Source of the DNA: Cyclobacteriaceae bacterium
GTDB taxonomy: Bacteria; Bacteroidota; Bacteroidia; Cytophagales; Cyclobacteriaceae
Assembly: GCA_016786585.1 (NCBI GenBank)
Contig: JAEUUI010000007.1
Coordinates: 310,001-374,000, forward strand
Reading direction: 5' to 3'
Length of the DNA stretch: 64,000 nt
Position 1 is the first letter of the stretch; each line of letters opens with the position of its first letter. The notes below the pieces were generated by a model. The model searched no databases and was not told where the DNA came from. It worked only from the letters and a program-made list of their open reading frames with translations. Below are positions 10,401 through 20,577 of this stretch, piece by piece. The translations under genes were made by a program, and so were the position numbers.

Positions 10401-13400
10401 AGTACCCAGACGCATGAATACAACCAATTCATCATCGTTAGTCAACACGCTGTTCGCGTGCGTGAACATCTTCACGCGACCGTAGTTGAAGAAGTCCATC
10501 CCAACCGTTTTGTAAATCGCGCGTGAGTCACCGTCTTCCAGGTCTTCAATGCACATTTGAATAGACTGCTCATTTAGCTGACGCGGAATGGATGAGGTAT
10601 TATCGCGATCACGAATAACGCCCGGTGGAACTACATAAGGCGATTTAAGCTCGGTGTCGCGCGAGTTTTCTTCAATGTTTACAACGGATACGGCAACATT
10701 ATCTGCGCCCGGTTCAGGATCAGGGCCTATCCCGCCTTCGCGGAGATTTTCGGTGTACCGCAGCCACTGTGCTCCCACCATCCGGAAGTTTGCAAGACGA
10801 AGTACAACAGGCTGGCTGAAATCCGACAAGATCATCCGCGCATAGCGGATGGAAGTAAAGCCACTGATGTTACCAACTTTGCCCTTTATCTGCTGCACCG
10901 GAATTCGGAACAGGTACCATTTTACCTTTTCCGGGTGATTGGGAATACTCGCCAGAATTTCATCAACGATATATTCACTTCCCACACGGAGCTTATCAGG
11001 CTTCAGGTCAATGTCGTATTCGTAGTATTCTTCTGATTCACTGATCGTGTTGTCTACGTTCAGATCTTCATTGTCAGGGTACGGGCTGCCCGAACGAGCA
11101 ATGCGGTCGTTACCGGAAATGACAGGTGTATTGTTTTCCATCCCGTTATAACTTTTGTAACGTTCAAGAATCTGAGCCTTCCGGTCATCGAGGTCACCAC
11201 CAAGAAAATATTTGAAATCATCGGCCGATGGATCTTCCAGGTTTCTGAACTTGGCAGGAATAACGCCACTGTTTTGTTCTGTGATAACCCCGCTTGATGA
11301 TGGAAGTCCGTCCAGACCCACATCCTGGTTTTTGCGCGATGACGGTGAATTGTCGAAGGCGTTGGTAAGATAATTTTGCGTGGTTACATAACCCCAGGGA
11401 GTTACCTGCGTAAGCGATGGATCGCTTTCCAGGCCACCGGTTGGCAAACCGTTTTCAAAGGCGTGACGTGAATCGCGCATCACATCTTCGGAAATATTAC
11501 CGAGGTGGAGCGTTACTTTACCACCGGTGGTGTTGTTGCTGTTGAACTTTCCGTCAATGATCTTACCGTAATCGGTTTGAATAAACGGATCGAGCATCCA
11601 GAATTCAACGTATTCTATGTTTGCCTTGTTGAAGTCAACTTCCGTACGAATGGCTGTTGTAATACCGGCCCAGTTATCTCGCGGGTTTCCGGTGAAATTA
11701 CCCTGTGCATCGAAGCGAATTGTATCATAGTTGTACGGCCCGCGTTCGGCAGGGTAGTAAGCGATGTCAAAAATCTGTTCAAAGAAATTTCCCTGTGTGA
11801 AGTTTTTCTTCGGGAAAATCTCCTGCGGGTTTACCGGACGAACGTAGTGGTTGCGTAAATCTTCTGTTGTGATATTCTCTGGTTTGAACTGTCCACCGTC
11901 ACGATAGAATTGATTATCCACCTGATACCATGCGAGTTTTGCGCGCTTAAAACCCGCACCGATCGACTTGGCTCCGCCAGTCGGGTCGAACGCGGATGTT
12001 GTTGGTGTCGCAGCAAGTTTCCACGCTGCAGGGTTCAACAGCGAATAAGGTGTTGCTGTATTTTCAAAGTCATCGATGTAACCTGTTCCGTTTTCATCCA
12101 GAATGTTTGAAGTTCCCGGCAGCAGTTGCGCAAACTCTGCATTAACGCTAAAACTCGAAAGCTCTTTTGTCTGAATGCCGGGGATAGCATCAATCCATTT
12201 TGTTAGCAGGCGACTGTCTTTCCGTACGTTCACATCAAATCCGTATTGAACATTTCGTGCGGGTTCGGTGCCAATCGCGTTACGCGAGATCAGCGGGCGT
12301 TCATTATAGAACAATAACGTTGATCCGAAGTTAACGTCATCGTTTAGCTTGTAGTCGAAACGTGTTCCGAGCAACGTGCGGGTCTGAAATGCAAATGGGT
12401 CGGATTGTTCGTAATCCACGGTAATGTTCTTCCCGGAATTAAGAATTGCATCATTAAGAATGGTAACCCGGCCAAAGGTATAGTCAACCACGAAATCTGT
12501 TTGCTCCTGCAATGGGGTTCCCCCGGCATACACCCGTACCGATCCAGGCGTTACGCCAAATCCCGGGATAAGAATTTCTTTTGATGAACCCGATGAATTG
12601 TACGTACCCACAAGCCAGAACTTGTTCTTTGTGGTTACGCGGGCAGCCTGAATTTTTGTTGTCCGATAAAGTGTATCGAATACATATTTGTTGATCAGGT
12701 AAGGCTTTAACGCACCCTCCGGTTCAAATGCCTGGCGAAGTGGTTTGTTGAAGGGTTCGAGATACGGGAAGATGATCAAGCCGGTTTGCGTGTTGACGGT
12801 AAGGCCATCAATAAAGTCGAAGTTACCATCGCCCGGTGGGTCATTAACAGGGTTCAACCGGTCAAGGCCCATAATTTCAATGAGCTGACGATTGCGTGCG
12901 ATTGAACCTTCCTGCAATTGCGGGTTATCGATACCCGTACGGTCGTCACGATAAATAACCCGAAGCTGAAAACCATCCCGTGTGAGTTGGTTTACATTCA
13001 GGTTGTAAATGTTCTTCATCATCAAATCCCACATCGGCAAGGTGCGGTTTTGCGCATCGGTAGGGAAGTACTCGCGCGAACGCAAAAGTTTCAGGAAAAC
13101 AACTTTTGATTGCGGAAGGGAAGCGTAATCTTCCGACAGTTCACCCACCTTATAGTTTTTACCGTTGTAGGTATATTCGTACGCTACCGCCAAAGCTTCA
13201 TCGCTCTGCAACTTGCGCGACAGGGTGATATAACCGAGCTGTTTATGAAATGTAAATTCTGTTGGTGATAGTTTTCTGGACGAATTGATTTTTTCGAAGT
13301 CGGTACCATTTACTAACCCAATACCTTCAAGTGACGTGATAATCTGATCGCTTTCGCGATTAACCGGTTGAATGAGATCGAACAGGTTGTTTGCCTGGTT

Positions 13401-14600
13401 AGCGTTTGGAAGCGTGGCCCCATTCGAGGTGACAACCGAAGTATTGTAAATCACCTTAGGTTCAGCCATGTCGGCAAGGCCTACCACATCGCGCAGGGTT
13501 TGCGTATCGTTACTGCGGTTGATCAGGTACACTTCAACCCGTGTAATGTTTATACCACTGATGATCTGCGGAGTATTTCGCAACCATGCTTCGTAGTTAT
13601 CACGGAAGAAATGCCCTAAAAAGAAGTGCCGGCTCTCATCATAATCGGAAGCAACGATTTGAAATTGACGGCCCTGGCCGTTACTTCCTCCGGGAATGTT
13701 GATCGATTCCACTTTACCCCGTTGCGTGGAGGCAACGGAAGTAACAAAGAGTTTCCCGAACTGCATCTGGGCCTTTATACCGAACAGGTTTTGTGATCCC
13801 TGGATCAGCGTATTATTAAGTGGAAGGCTGACGTTACCGATCTCAAGTTTTTTAAGGATGTCTTCCTTGAAGCCGGTGTATTCGACCTTCATGTTATTCT
13901 GAAAATCGAACGAGTTGTTGTTATCAAACGTGGCGCTCACAGCAAGCTTTTCACCGACCTTTCCAACAACGCTCATATTGATTTGCTGATCGAACTCGAA
14001 ACCGCCATTACGTTGCTGACGGATTGGGAGTTGCGGGTTGAAAATGCGTTGAAAAGATCCGCCAAAATCGAGCGTAACAAACCCGCGCGGCACTAACTCG
14101 ACATAGCTTCCGCCAAAAATGCGGTCAAGTATCGGACTCACATAAATTTTCGGGATCAAGCCTCGCGAGCTTACAGCACTTTCTCCATCCGCGCCCCGCG
14201 CTTTACTTTGCCAGTAGCCCTTTAACAACTGCCGGTCCTGAAGGGCTTTAAACTCTTCGAATGTCATGGTGGTTACCGGCCGGTAATTCAGGTCTCCGAT
14301 CTTCTCATAAATCGTATAGTTCAGGTTCGAATCGAGTTCAACATCAAGATTAACCTTGGTCGGATCCTTTAGGAAAAGTGGTGATTCGGTTGGGGTATTG
14401 GTGAACGGATCGCCATAACGATCGCGAAGGCGGAAGCTCGGTTTCCGGCTCGGCCGATACGTTTGATTTTTGGTCGTGTCCTGTTTAAGCTTGGTAGTAT
14501 CCTGGCGCTCCTGGAATGCTTCCGCGCGGGTGCTAAACACACCAAACCATGCTGTTAACAGGGTAAAAATAACAGCATGTGAGAGAGTTATTTTCTTCAC
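7482..14600 (-). CDS. sprA: Type IX secretion translocon / gliding protein SprA (Sov)
   Basis: About 2372 residues, typical of SprA, which forms the giant outer-membrane beta-barrel through which type IX cargo leaves the cell and is required for gliding in Flavobacterium. The start is a GTG at 14600 giving M-K-K-I-T-L-S-H and a signal peptide ending near A-E-A; a TTG three codons upstream (14609) is also possible. Family features include repeated surface-exposed segments, the acidic L-D-E-N-G-T-G-Y-I-D-D-F-E-N block, and a C-terminal barrel ending R-F-S-L-A-Q. No frameshift is seen along its length. The order maeB-ruvA-sprA-gcvH recurs in Bacteroidota. It lies 16 bases after ruvA and probably shares its transcript. 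Type IX partners in the window are at 55.6, 58.3 and 26.4 kb. Confidence 0.95.
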   Translation of the reverse strand: MKKITLSHAVIFTLLTAWFGVFSTRAEAFQERQDTTKLKQDTTKNQTYRPSRKPSFRLRDRYGDPFTNTPTESPLFLKDPTKVNLDVELDSNLNYTIYEKIGDLNYRPVTTMTFEEFKALQDRQLLKGYWQSKARGADGESAVSSRGLIPKIYVSPILDRIFGGSYVELVPRGFVTLDFGGSFQRIFNPQLPIRQQRNGGFEFDQQINMSVVGKVGEKLAVSATFDNNNSFDFQNNMKVEYTGFKEDILKKLEIGNVSLPLNNTLIQGSQNLFGIKAQMQFGKLFVTSVASTQRGKVESINIPGGSNGQGRQFQIVASDYDESRHFFLGHFFRDNYEAWLRNTPQIISGINITRVEVYLINRSNDTQTLRDVVGLADMAEPKVIYNTSVVTSNGATLPNANQANNLFDLIQPVNRESDQIITSLEGIGLVNGTDFEKINSSRKLSPTEFTFHKQLGYITLSRKLQSDEALAVAYEYTYNGKNYKVGELSEDYASLPQSKVVFLKLLRSREYFPTDAQNRTLPMWDLMMKNIYNLNVNQLTRDGFQLRVIYRDDRTGIDNPQLQEGSIARNRQLIEIMGLDRLNPVNDPPGDGNFDFIDGLTVNTQTGLIIFPYLEPFNKPLRQAFEPEGALKPYLINKYVFDTLYRTTKIQAARVTTKNKFWLVGTYNSSGSSKEILIPGFGVTPGSVRVYAGGTPLQEQTDFVVDYTFGRVTILNDAILNSGKNITVDYEQSDPFAFQTRTLLGTRFDYKLNDDVNFGSTLLFYNERPLISRNAIGTEPARNVQYGFDVNVRKDSRLLTKWIDAIPGIQTKELSSFSVNAEFAQLLPGTSNILDENGTGYIDDFENTATPYSLLNPAAWKLAATPTTSAFDPTGGAKSIGAGFKRAKLAWYQVDNQFYRDGGQFKPENITTEDLRNHYVRPVNPQEIFPKKNFTQGNFFEQIFDIAYYPAERGPYNYDTIRFDAQGNFTGNPRDNWAGITTAIRTEVDFNKANIEYVEFWMLDPFIQTDYGKIIDGKFNSNNTTGGKVTLHLGNISEDVMRDSRHAFENGLPTGGLESDPSLTQVTPWGYVTTQNYLTNAFDNSPSSRKNQDVGLDGLPSSSGVITEQNSGVIPAKFRNLEDPSADDFKYFLGGDLDDRKAQILERYKSYNGMENNTPVISGNDRIARSGSPYPDNEDLNVDNTISESEEYYEYDIDLKPDKLRVGSEYIVDEILASIPNHPEKVKWYLFRIPVQQIKGKVGNISGFTSIRYARMILSDFSQPVVLRLANFRMVGAQWLRYTENLREGGIGPDPEPGADNVAVSVVNIEENSRDTELKSPYVVPPGVIRDRDNTSSIPRQLNEQSIQMCIEDLEDGDSRAIYKTVGMDFFNYGRVKMFTHANSVLTNDDELVVFMRLGTDFDQNYYEIEIPLKISKNTRDYGERAVWPEENEFNFALAELYKLKVRRDRENFPLTVSYPLTGPSVEGRHGFRILGRPDLTQVKVIMIGVRNPKSADGKSHTVCMWANELRLTDFDRTAGWAVNTVINTKLADFAVVSGSLRYTTFGFGSVNSKISERTRDETTAYDITANVNLDKFIPGNTGIKLPMLVSYENTTINPQFDPANPDVRLDGFLNSLPRKERDAYKRLIQDRTVRRSINFTNVKKIKTNPKSENHLYDIENLSFNYSYSEATRRSFTIDESVQRLYRGGVAYAFAPKQEVGIEPFKKSDAFKSPYLKLLKDFKFSPLPNNILVRGDLERSFIKNVYRNSLSNSTPNYQKYFTFNRQYNVKWNLTGSITLEYASRANTIIDEPEGEGEEVNKVLRENLKKFGRMKNFDQSVTANYIVPLDKFPVTDWLGLEYRYQVNYNWRAGPLFNAKDTLSLDFKNIIQNSREQTFTGRIDMVKLYNKVVFLRDINNPPKARPGKTKQPDTVRTVSPAVKGLLRVLMSLRSINGTYTLTEGTILPGFSPSPWLFGMDKNFEAPGWKFVLGSQDADIRFRAADKGWLTKEEKLTNFFTQSRTKSLSMRANIEPSQELKIQLDVKKDVTDSYQEIFRFSNDINDFASLNPNRAGTYKISTISILTAFNSTNNEKSSEVFHQFEKNIDIIRDEFFRRTGHEYDTSQDVTIASFIAAYTGKSAKSVSLSPFPKTPLPNWRVDYTGLINIPALKERFQAITLSHAYSSSYSVLNYNNSLEYNDPNKVGIKVPIEDYNNGTYGELVDGKVLPIYVISQVLISEQFSPLIGINIRTKNRLTVRADYKTKRELSLFVSNAQITELNSKDISVELGYTKNNFKLPFKTKGRTIVLKNDVTFRMNVSLIDTKTIQRTIDLPNRLTSGNINFQLRPNVSYVLNQKLSIMLYYERTINDPVVSNSFRRSTTRFGAQVRFSLAQ

Positions 14601-14616
14601 ACGGGTCAAGCGAAGC

Positions 14617-15207
14617 TTAGGCGTTTTTCAGGGCTTGTTTAACTAAATCTTCTAAAGTAATGGTATTTCCCGATTTTTTCAGGACCATATCCACGCTTTT
14701 CTCAGCCACATTCCGGGCTATACCCAATGTGACTAAGGCTGATAACGCTTCATTCCGTAAAGTATTGTTCCGAACCCCGGTACCGGAGGAAATTTCTTCG
14801 TATGAATCCTTCTTCAGCTTGTCTTTCAGCTCAATGATCACCCGCTGGGCTGTCTTCCCGCCAATGCCCTTGATCCGTTGCAGTGCCACTGCATCATCGT
14901 GAATAATTGCTGCCTTTAACTCGTCAATCGACATATATGAAAGCATCACGATAGCCGTGCTGGGCCCGACACCGTTAACGGAGATCAGCAGTTGAAACAT
15001 TTTTTTCTCTGCTTCTTTGCTGAAGCCAAAAAGTATGTGGGCGTCTTCGCGTATCGTGAGGTGGGTAAAGATAAGAATGTTCTCCTGGTCTTTGATTTCA
15101 CCAAACGTCTGTAACGAGATATGCACATGATAGCCAACACCGTTGACATCAATTACGATATAGGTTGGATCCTTGTGAACAAGTTTCCCTTTGAGAAAAG
15201 CAATCAT
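14617..15207 (-). CDS. ruvA: Holliday junction DNA helicase subunit RuvA
   Basis: 196 residues, the standard length. RuvA tetramers bind Holliday junctions and load the RuvB motor for branch migration in the cytoplasm. The N-terminal OB domain (M-I-A-F-L-K-G-K-L), the paired helix-hairpin-helix motifs (V-N-G-V-G-P and I-K-G-I-G-G-K-T-A-Q-R) and the C-terminal RuvB-binding domain (A-L-V-T-L-G) are all visible. ruvB is not nearby. It lies between maeB and sprA, all leftward, 84 bases after maeB. Confidence 0.96.
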   Translation of the reverse strand: MIAFLKGKLVHKDPTYIVIDVNGVGYHVHISLQTFGEIKDQENILIFTHLTIREDAHILFGFSKEAEKKMFQLLISVNGVGPSTAIVMLSYMSIDELKAAIIHDDAVALQRIKGIGGKTAQRVIIELKDKLKKDSYEEISSGTGVRNNTLRNEALSALVTLGIARNVAEKSVDMVLKKSGNTITLEDLVKQALKNA

Positions 15208-15291
15208 GAACGGTTATGAGAAATTTGATACTATCGGTTTAAGGTTCACAACTTCAGTAAACCTGAAATCGTAAACCTCAAACCGGGAATT

Positions 15292-17568
15292 TTAAAGATG
15301 ATCGTTTTGATCGTGCAATTGAGCATCCACCACGGCAATCGCTGCCATGTTAACAATCTCGCGAATTGAACTTCCGAGCTGCAATACGTGTACAGGCTTT
15401 TTCATTCCTAACAGGATCGGTCCGATTGCTTCTGCACCACCAATCTCAGTCAGCAACTTGTAAGCAATGTTTCCGGACTCAAGGTTCGGGAAAATTACCG
15501 TGTTGGCACCGTCTTTCGATAATGCACTGAACGGAAAGCTTTCCTGCTGAATTTCTGTATTGAACGCAACGTTAGCCTGAATGTCTCCATCGATGATCAG
15601 GTCGGGATACTTTTGTTTTGCAAGGCGTACAGCTTCACGGGTCTTCTCCGGCACTTCACCTTTTGATGATCCGAAGTTTGAATAGGAGAGAACCGCAACG
15701 CGTGGTTCCATGTCAAAGAACTTAACACCCCGTGCAGTCAACCCAATAATGTCAACCAGCTGTTCAGCAGTCGGGTCTACGTTTACGGTTGTATCGGCAA
15801 AGAAGAATGTTCCGCGCTTGTTCAGCAGAATGTACATCCCGGCAACGCGGCTCACACCTTCGGCAATACCGATGATCTGCAGCGAAGGCAGAATGGTTTT
15901 CGGGTAATCTTTTGTCAATCCGGAAACAAGTGCATCGGCTTCGCCAACTTCCACCATCATCGCACCATAATAGTTGCGATCGCGAAGCAGTTGCTGGCAG
16001 TCGCGCAGCGACAAACCTTTACGCTGGCGCTTTTTATAAAGCACTTCGGCAAACTGTTCAACTTTTTCATGCTCTTTTCTCGGATAGATGATCGGGCAGT
16101 TCAGATCAAGATCGTGTTCTTTGATCAGCCGTTCGATCTGGTCTTTGTCGCCCAGCAATATTGGCTGTGCGATACCTTCATCCTGCAGAATTTGAGCGGC
16201 CTTAAGAATCTTGTGGTGATGCGCTTCGGCAAATACAACACGCTTGGGGTTCGTTTTTGCGCGATCGATGATGCGCGTCATAAGCTTTTGATCTATGCCG
16301 ATTCGGTTCAGCAACTCCTGGTGATATGCGCCCCAGTCGGTAATGGGCTTTTTCGCCATACCCGAATCCATGGCTGCTTTCGCAACTGCAGGAGAAATGG
16401 TTGTGATCAAACGCGGATCAAGCGGTTTCGGGATCAGATACTCTCTTCCGAATCCAAGCTTGGCATCTCCGTATGCTTTAACAACAATATCCGGAACAGA
16501 TTCCTTGGCGAGATCAGCCAAGGCACGCACTGCGGCAAGCTTCATCGCTTCGTTGATTTCGGTTGCGCGAACATCAAGCGCTCCGCGGAAGATGTATGGA
16601 AAGCCAAGTACGTTGTTCACCTGGTTAGGATGGTCGGAGCGACCGGTCGCCAGGATAATATCGTTACGTGTTTTTTTAGCAAGGTCATATCTAATTTCCG
16701 GGTCAGGGTTTGCGAGCGCAAATACGATCGGATCTTTCGCCATTGCCTTTATATCTTCTTCCGTCAACACATCGGCTACCGACAACCCGATAAAGAAGTC
16801 GGCACCCTTCATCGCTTCTTGCAGTGTTGTAACCTTGCGCGTGGTGATGAACTCCTTCTTGATATCGTCAAGGTCCTTACGTTCGCTGTGAATGGCACCT
16901 TTGCTGTCGCACATCACAACGTTTTCTTTTTTCACACCCAGGCTCAGGTACAATTTTGTGCAGCTTACGGCAGCGGCACCGGCACCGTTAACAACAACTT
17001 TTATCTGGTCGATTTTTTTATTCACAAGCTCAAGCGCATTCAACAGCGCTGCTGCGGAAATGATGGCTGTTCCGTGCTGGTCATCGTGCATCAGCGGAAT
17101 GTTCATCTTGTCGCGAAGCTCCTGCTCGATCTTAAAACATTCAGGAGCTTTGATGTCTTCCAGGTTTACACCGCCAAAAGTGGGTTCGAGCGACTTAACA
17201 ATCTGAATAAATTTATCCGGGTCGGATTCGTCAATCTCAATGTCAAATACATCAATGCCGGCAAATTTTTTGAACAACACACCTTTACCTTCCATCACGG
17301 GTTTGGAAGCATCCGGGCCAATGTTTCCCAATCCCAAAACAGCCGTACCATTGGAGATTACGGCCACAAGGTTTCCCTTCGAAGTGTATTTGTAAACATC
17401 TTCTTTGTTGGCAGCAATTTCTTTACAAGGTTCAGCCACTCCGGGCGAATAAGCGAGTGCCAGGTCAAGCTGAGAACTCAGCATTTTGGTTGGCACTACT
17501 TCAATTTTTCCGGGTTGGCCCTGCATGTGATAATTGAGGGCGTCTTCTTTCCTGATTTTTATTGACAT
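15292..17568 (-). CDS. maeB: NADP-dependent malic enzyme with phosphotransacetylase domain
   Basis: 758 residues, the usual length for MaeB. Malic enzyme decarboxylates malate to pyruvate and makes NADPH. Residues 1 to about 430 are the catalytic part, with a conserved substrate block ([12 protein letters not shown]), the H-D-D-Q-H-G-T-A motif and the NAD(P)-binding V-V-N-G-A-G-A-A-A. The C-terminal 320 residues are the phosphotransacetylase-like domain, regulatory in characterised members (C-terminal part ends with a stretch naming I-G-P-I-L-L-G). A -7 box lies upstream at 17588. The 524-codon open frame on the other strand is a shadow. Confidence 0.95.
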   Translation of the reverse strand: MSIKIRKEDALNYHMQGQPGKIEVVPTKMLSSQLDLALAYSPGVAEPCKEIAANKEDVYKYTSKGNLVAVISNGTAVLGLGNIGPDASKPVMEGKGVLFKKFAGIDVFDIEIDESDPDKFIQIVKSLEPTFGGVNLEDIKAPECFKIEQELRDKMNIPLMHDDQHGTAIISAAALLNALELVNKKIDQIKVVVNGAGAAAVSCTKLYLSLGVKKENVVMCDSKGAIHSERKDLDDIKKEFITTRKVTTLQEAMKGADFFIGLSVADVLTEEDIKAMAKDPIVFALANPDPEIRYDLAKKTRNDIILATGRSDHPNQVNNVLGFPYIFRGALDVRATEINEAMKLAAVRALADLAKESVPDIVVKAYGDAKLGFGREYLIPKPLDPRLITTISPAVAKAAMDSGMAKKPITDWGAYHQELLNRIGIDQKLMTRIIDRAKTNPKRVVFAEAHHHKILKAAQILQDEGIAQPILLGDKDQIERLIKEHDLDLNCPIIYPRKEHEKVEQFAEVLYKKRQRKGLSLRDCQQLLRDRNYYGAMMVEVGEADALVSGLTKDYPKTILPSLQIIGIAEGVSRVAGMYILLNKRGTFFFADTTVNVDPTAEQLVDIIGLTARGVKFFDMEPRVAVLSYSNFGSSKGEVPEKTREAVRLAKQKYPDLIIDGDIQANVAFNTEIQQESFPFSALSKDGANTVIFPNLESGNIAYKLLTEIGGAEAIGPILLGMKKPVHVLQLGSSIREIVNMAAIAVVDAQLHDQNDHL

Positions 17569-17587
17569 GGGTCGATTTTAGAACTGC

Positions 17588-17595
17588 CAAAGATA
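17588..17595 (-). promoter_or_regulatory. -7 promoter box for maeB
   Basis: TATCTTTG read on the minus strand matches TAnnTTTG exactly, 20 bases ahead of the maeB start codon. No TTG sits at the usual distance; one occurs 12 bases upstream instead (17610 to 17608). Confidence 0.42.
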
Positions 17596-17682
17596 GCATT
17601 CTGAGCCCAAAATGGGGCGTATAACGACCGAAAACATGCCGCTGAAAATGCGTAAATCCTGTTGAAAGAGGGATTTTTAACC

Positions 17683-19140
17683 TTATTGTGCTACGATCAG
17701 CTTTTGGCCGGGTTGAAGCTTGTTGCTCGTAAGATTATTGAGCGACTTCAGCTTGTCTATCGTAAGGCCTTCAAACTTCCGGGAGATGTCCCACAGGGTG
17801 TCGCCTTCCTGAACGGTATAGGTTTTTGAACCCGGAACCGGCAGCGGTGTGGTTGACTTTGCCGGAGTTGCAGCCACTGCCGAAGCATTGCCGGCCGGTT
17901 GCTTTAACCAGATGTTTAAACGCTGATTAACCCGGATGGTATTTCCGCTCATGTTGTTCCATCTCCTCAGATCGGCAACACGAACATGATAACGCATGGC
18001 GATCGATCCGAGTACATCTCCGCTTTTTACGCGATATACGATCCGGTCGCGGCCGTAGGTGCTGCCTTCGGAAGTTTTAGCAAGTGCCTCAAGTTCTTTT
18101 CTTCCAACTTTAGATGCTGAATCAAGAATCGCAAACCGGTTAGCACCCAATCGTTCTTTTGCGATGATCGGAACACGAACTATCTGTTTCTTTCCTTTGT
18201 AGGGAATGGCATTTCGCTGCACGGAAGGGTTGAGTAATTGCAAATCCTCTGTGCAAATACCTGTCAAACCTGCAAACGTCTCGAAGTTGAAGAAGCGGTC
18301 GAGATGAAGCGTATCGTAGGGCATCATCTTCTCTTCACCGACATCATAAAAATTATGCTCATCGAGGTAATTCATGGCATAGATGATTGCTACGAACTGC
18401 GGGACATACGAGCGTGTTTCGCGCGGCATGTATTTGTAAGCCTGCCAGAAATCTTTTTTGTAACCCGATTTGCGGATTGCTTTCTTAACATTACCGGGCC
18501 CGGCATTGTAGGAGGCGAGTGCAAGCTCCCAATCGCCAAACATGCCATATAATTCTTTCAGGTATTTGCAGGCAGCCTCGGTTGCTTTTTCGGGATCCAT
18601 GCGATCGTCCATAAACCAGTCGCTTTGCAATCCAAAATGCCGTCCGGTTGGTCCCATAAACTGCCATAACCCCACTGCCCGTGCACGCGACACCGCTTTC
18701 GGATTCAATCCAGACTCAATGATTGACAGGTATTTCAGTTCGTCCGGCAACCCGTATTTCGCCAGGTATTTTTCAAATAATGGAAAGTAAATGTCTCTGC
18801 GTGCAGCAACCATGCGGGTGTATTCGCGGTCGCGCACGGTGAAATAGTTGATGAAGGAATGAACGCGGTCGTTATAGTTTAATGGAATGGTTTGCTGAAT
18901 ACATCCCAACCGGTCTTCAATAACCGCGGGCAGATCGTTCCCGGGAATGTACTCAATGTCGGTGGGCAATGCATAAAACGCAAAGCTGGCTGAATCTTCA
19001 ATTTCTTTGAACAGGATTTCTTCTTCGGCAATGGCAAGATCGGTTGTATCGGCCGGCAGGGGTTCAGGATCCGGATTCTGCGCGAATGACATCACAGAGG
19101 CGAGAGAAAAAAGAATCGCAAAAAATAGTCTGTTGTTCAT
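17683..19140 (-). CDS. Membrane-bound lytic transglycosylase D-like protein with two LysM domains
   Basis: 485 residues with a signal peptide (cut after M-S-F-A-Q). The GH23 transglycosylase domain (about residues 110-270) cleaves glycan strands to 1,6-anhydro products; the catalytic Glu lies in S-I-I-E-S-G-L-N-P, followed by G-L-W-Q-F-M and the A-S-Y-N-A-G-P-G-N-V motif. Two LysM peptidoglycan-binding modules end the protein, opening with Y-R-V-K-S-G-D and Y-T-V-Q-E-G-D-T-L-W. This matches MltD architecture. Its start is one base from the gatA stop, so it is the last gene of the leftward envelope group. Confidence 0.93.
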   Translation of the reverse strand: MNNRLFFAILFSLASVMSFAQNPDPEPLPADTTDLAIAEEEILFKEIEDSASFAFYALPTDIEYIPGNDLPAVIEDRLGCIQQTIPLNYNDRVHSFINYFTVRDREYTRMVAARRDIYFPLFEKYLAKYGLPDELKYLSIIESGLNPKAVSRARAVGLWQFMGPTGRHFGLQSDWFMDDRMDPEKATEAACKYLKELYGMFGDWELALASYNAGPGNVKKAIRKSGYKKDFWQAYKYMPRETRSYVPQFVAIIYAMNYLDEHNFYDVGEEKMMPYDTLHLDRFFNFETFAGLTGICTEDLQLLNPSVQRNAIPYKGKKQIVRVPIIAKERLGANRFAILDSASKVGRKELEALAKTSEGSTYGRDRIVYRVKSGDVLGSIAMRYHVRVADLRRWNNMSGNTIRVNQRLNIWLKQPAGNASAVAATPAKSTTPLPVPGSKTYTVQEGDTLWDISRKFEGLTIDKLKSLNNLTSNKLQPGQKLIVAQ

Positions 19141-19141
19141 A

Positions 19142-20569
19142 TCAATTCAGGTTCATCACCATACGGGCTGCTGTCAGCAGCTTTTCTTCTTCAAAATCGT
19201 CAGCAATCAACTGCAGTCCGATCGGTAATCCCTGATCATCGGTTCCGCAGGGGATTGAAATTCCCGGCACGCCGGCCACATTGGCGTGAACGGAGAACAG
19301 GTCTGCCAGATACATTTCGATCGGGTCCGCAAGATGCTCGCCAATCTTAAACGCTGTTGTCGGAGAGGCAGGCATCAGGATAAAATCATAACGAGCAAAA
19401 ATTTCTTTTGTTTTGTTGCGTATAATTCTTCTCACTTTTTGCGCCCGCGAGTAATACGCATCGTAATAACTCGAGCTCAAAACAAACGTGCCTAACAGTA
19501 TTCTTCGCTGCACTTCTTTGCTGAATCCTTCTGACCGGGTTTTCTTGTACATCGAATGGAGGTCGGTGCCATTGGTGCTCCGGTAGCCGTACCGGACACC
19601 ATCGTATCGGGAAAGATTCGAGCTTGCCTCAGCGGTAGCCAGGATGTAATATGTTGGAAGAAAGAAGTCGATCAAGGGCAATTCGACTGCTTCGACTTCA
19701 TGTCCGGTCGAACGAAGTTTATTGATAGTGTCTGTCAACGCATTCTTGATTTCGGGCTGAAGGCCGCCTGCAAGCTGGCTTTCGCTGAGGTATGCTATGC
19801 GATATTTTTTTTCCGGGCTTGAAACGGTTGATGTGTAAGCCGGTACAGGTGTGTGTGAAACCGTACTGTCATTTTCATCCGGCCCGGCTATCACTTCCAA
19901 TACCAGGGCAACGTCTTCCACGCATGTTCCGAAAATTCCGATACAGTCGAACGATGACGCGTATGCTGCCAGTCCGTAACGTGAAATGCGCGAATAGGTA
20001 GGTTTCAATCCAACGATTCCGCAAAACGCTGCAGGCTGACGAACAGAACCCCCGGTATCAGAACCTAATGAGATCCGGCACATATCCGCTTGCACCGCTA
20101 CAGCCGAACCGCCCGATGAGCCACCCGGCACGCGGGTATTGTCGATGTCGTTCAAAACCGGGCCGAAGGCCGAATTTTCGTTCGATGAACCCATCGCGAA
20201 TTCATCACAATTGTTTCTTCCGATAATGATGGCATCTTCATCCAGCAGCCGCTGAACGGCCGTGGCATTGTATTGAGCAATAAAGCCATCGAGAATTTTA
20301 CTGCTGGCCTGTAAGGGATGTTGTGCATGCGACAATACATCCTTGAGGGCTACTACGAGCCCTGCGAGTTTGCCAGCGTTTCCTTGTTTAATCTTGTGGT
20401 CAACCTCAGCAGCACGTGCAAGCGCTTCATCCTCATACACACTTAGAAAGGCGTTGAGGTGCGCTTTGTCTTTAATATTGGTGAGGTGGTGTTGTACTAA
20501 ATCGATGCAGGAGAGAGTGCCTTTCTGAAGATCATGCTGTATGTCGCGAAAAGTTGCGAATAATCTCAT
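19142..20569 (-). CDS. gatA: Aspartyl/glutamyl-tRNA amidotransferase subunit A
   Basis: 475 residues from ATG 20569; a TTG one codon upstream is an artefact of extension. GatA supplies ammonia from glutamine for the GatCAB complex, which converts misacylated Glu-tRNA(Gln) or Asp-tRNA(Asn). The amidase signature is intact: Lys in V-A-L-K-D-V, the cis-Ser/Ser pair in G-G-S-S-G-G-S-A and S-D-T-G-G-S-V-R-Q-P-A. gatB and gatC are not in the window. It lies 8 bases after tatA and abuts the transglycosylase gene. Confidence 0.95.
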   Translation of the reverse strand: MRLFATFRDIQHDLQKGTLSCIDLVQHHLTNIKDKAHLNAFLSVYEDEALARAAEVDHKIKQGNAGKLAGLVVALKDVLSHAQHPLQASSKILDGFIAQYNATAVQRLLDEDAIIIGRNNCDEFAMGSSNENSAFGPVLNDIDNTRVPGGSSGGSAVAVQADMCRISLGSDTGGSVRQPAAFCGIVGLKPTYSRISRYGLAAYASSFDCIGIFGTCVEDVALVLEVIAGPDENDSTVSHTPVPAYTSTVSSPEKKYRIAYLSESQLAGGLQPEIKNALTDTINKLRSTGHEVEAVELPLIDFFLPTYYILATAEASSNLSRYDGVRYGYRSTNGTDLHSMYKKTRSEGFSKEVQRRILLGTFVLSSSYYDAYYSRAQKVRRIIRNKTKEIFARYDFILMPASPTTAFKIGEHLADPIEMYLADLFSVHANVAGVPGISIPCGTDDQGLPIGLQLIADDFEEEKLLTAARMVMNLN

Positions 20570-20577
20570 CAAGCCGG

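Noticed and set aside
15991-17565. 524-codon open frame on the plus strand inside maeB
   Set aside because: It is antisense to a complete, motif-rich maeB; its protein has no recognisable features and repeats Lys/Phe-rich patterns typical of the reverse of codon-biased genes.
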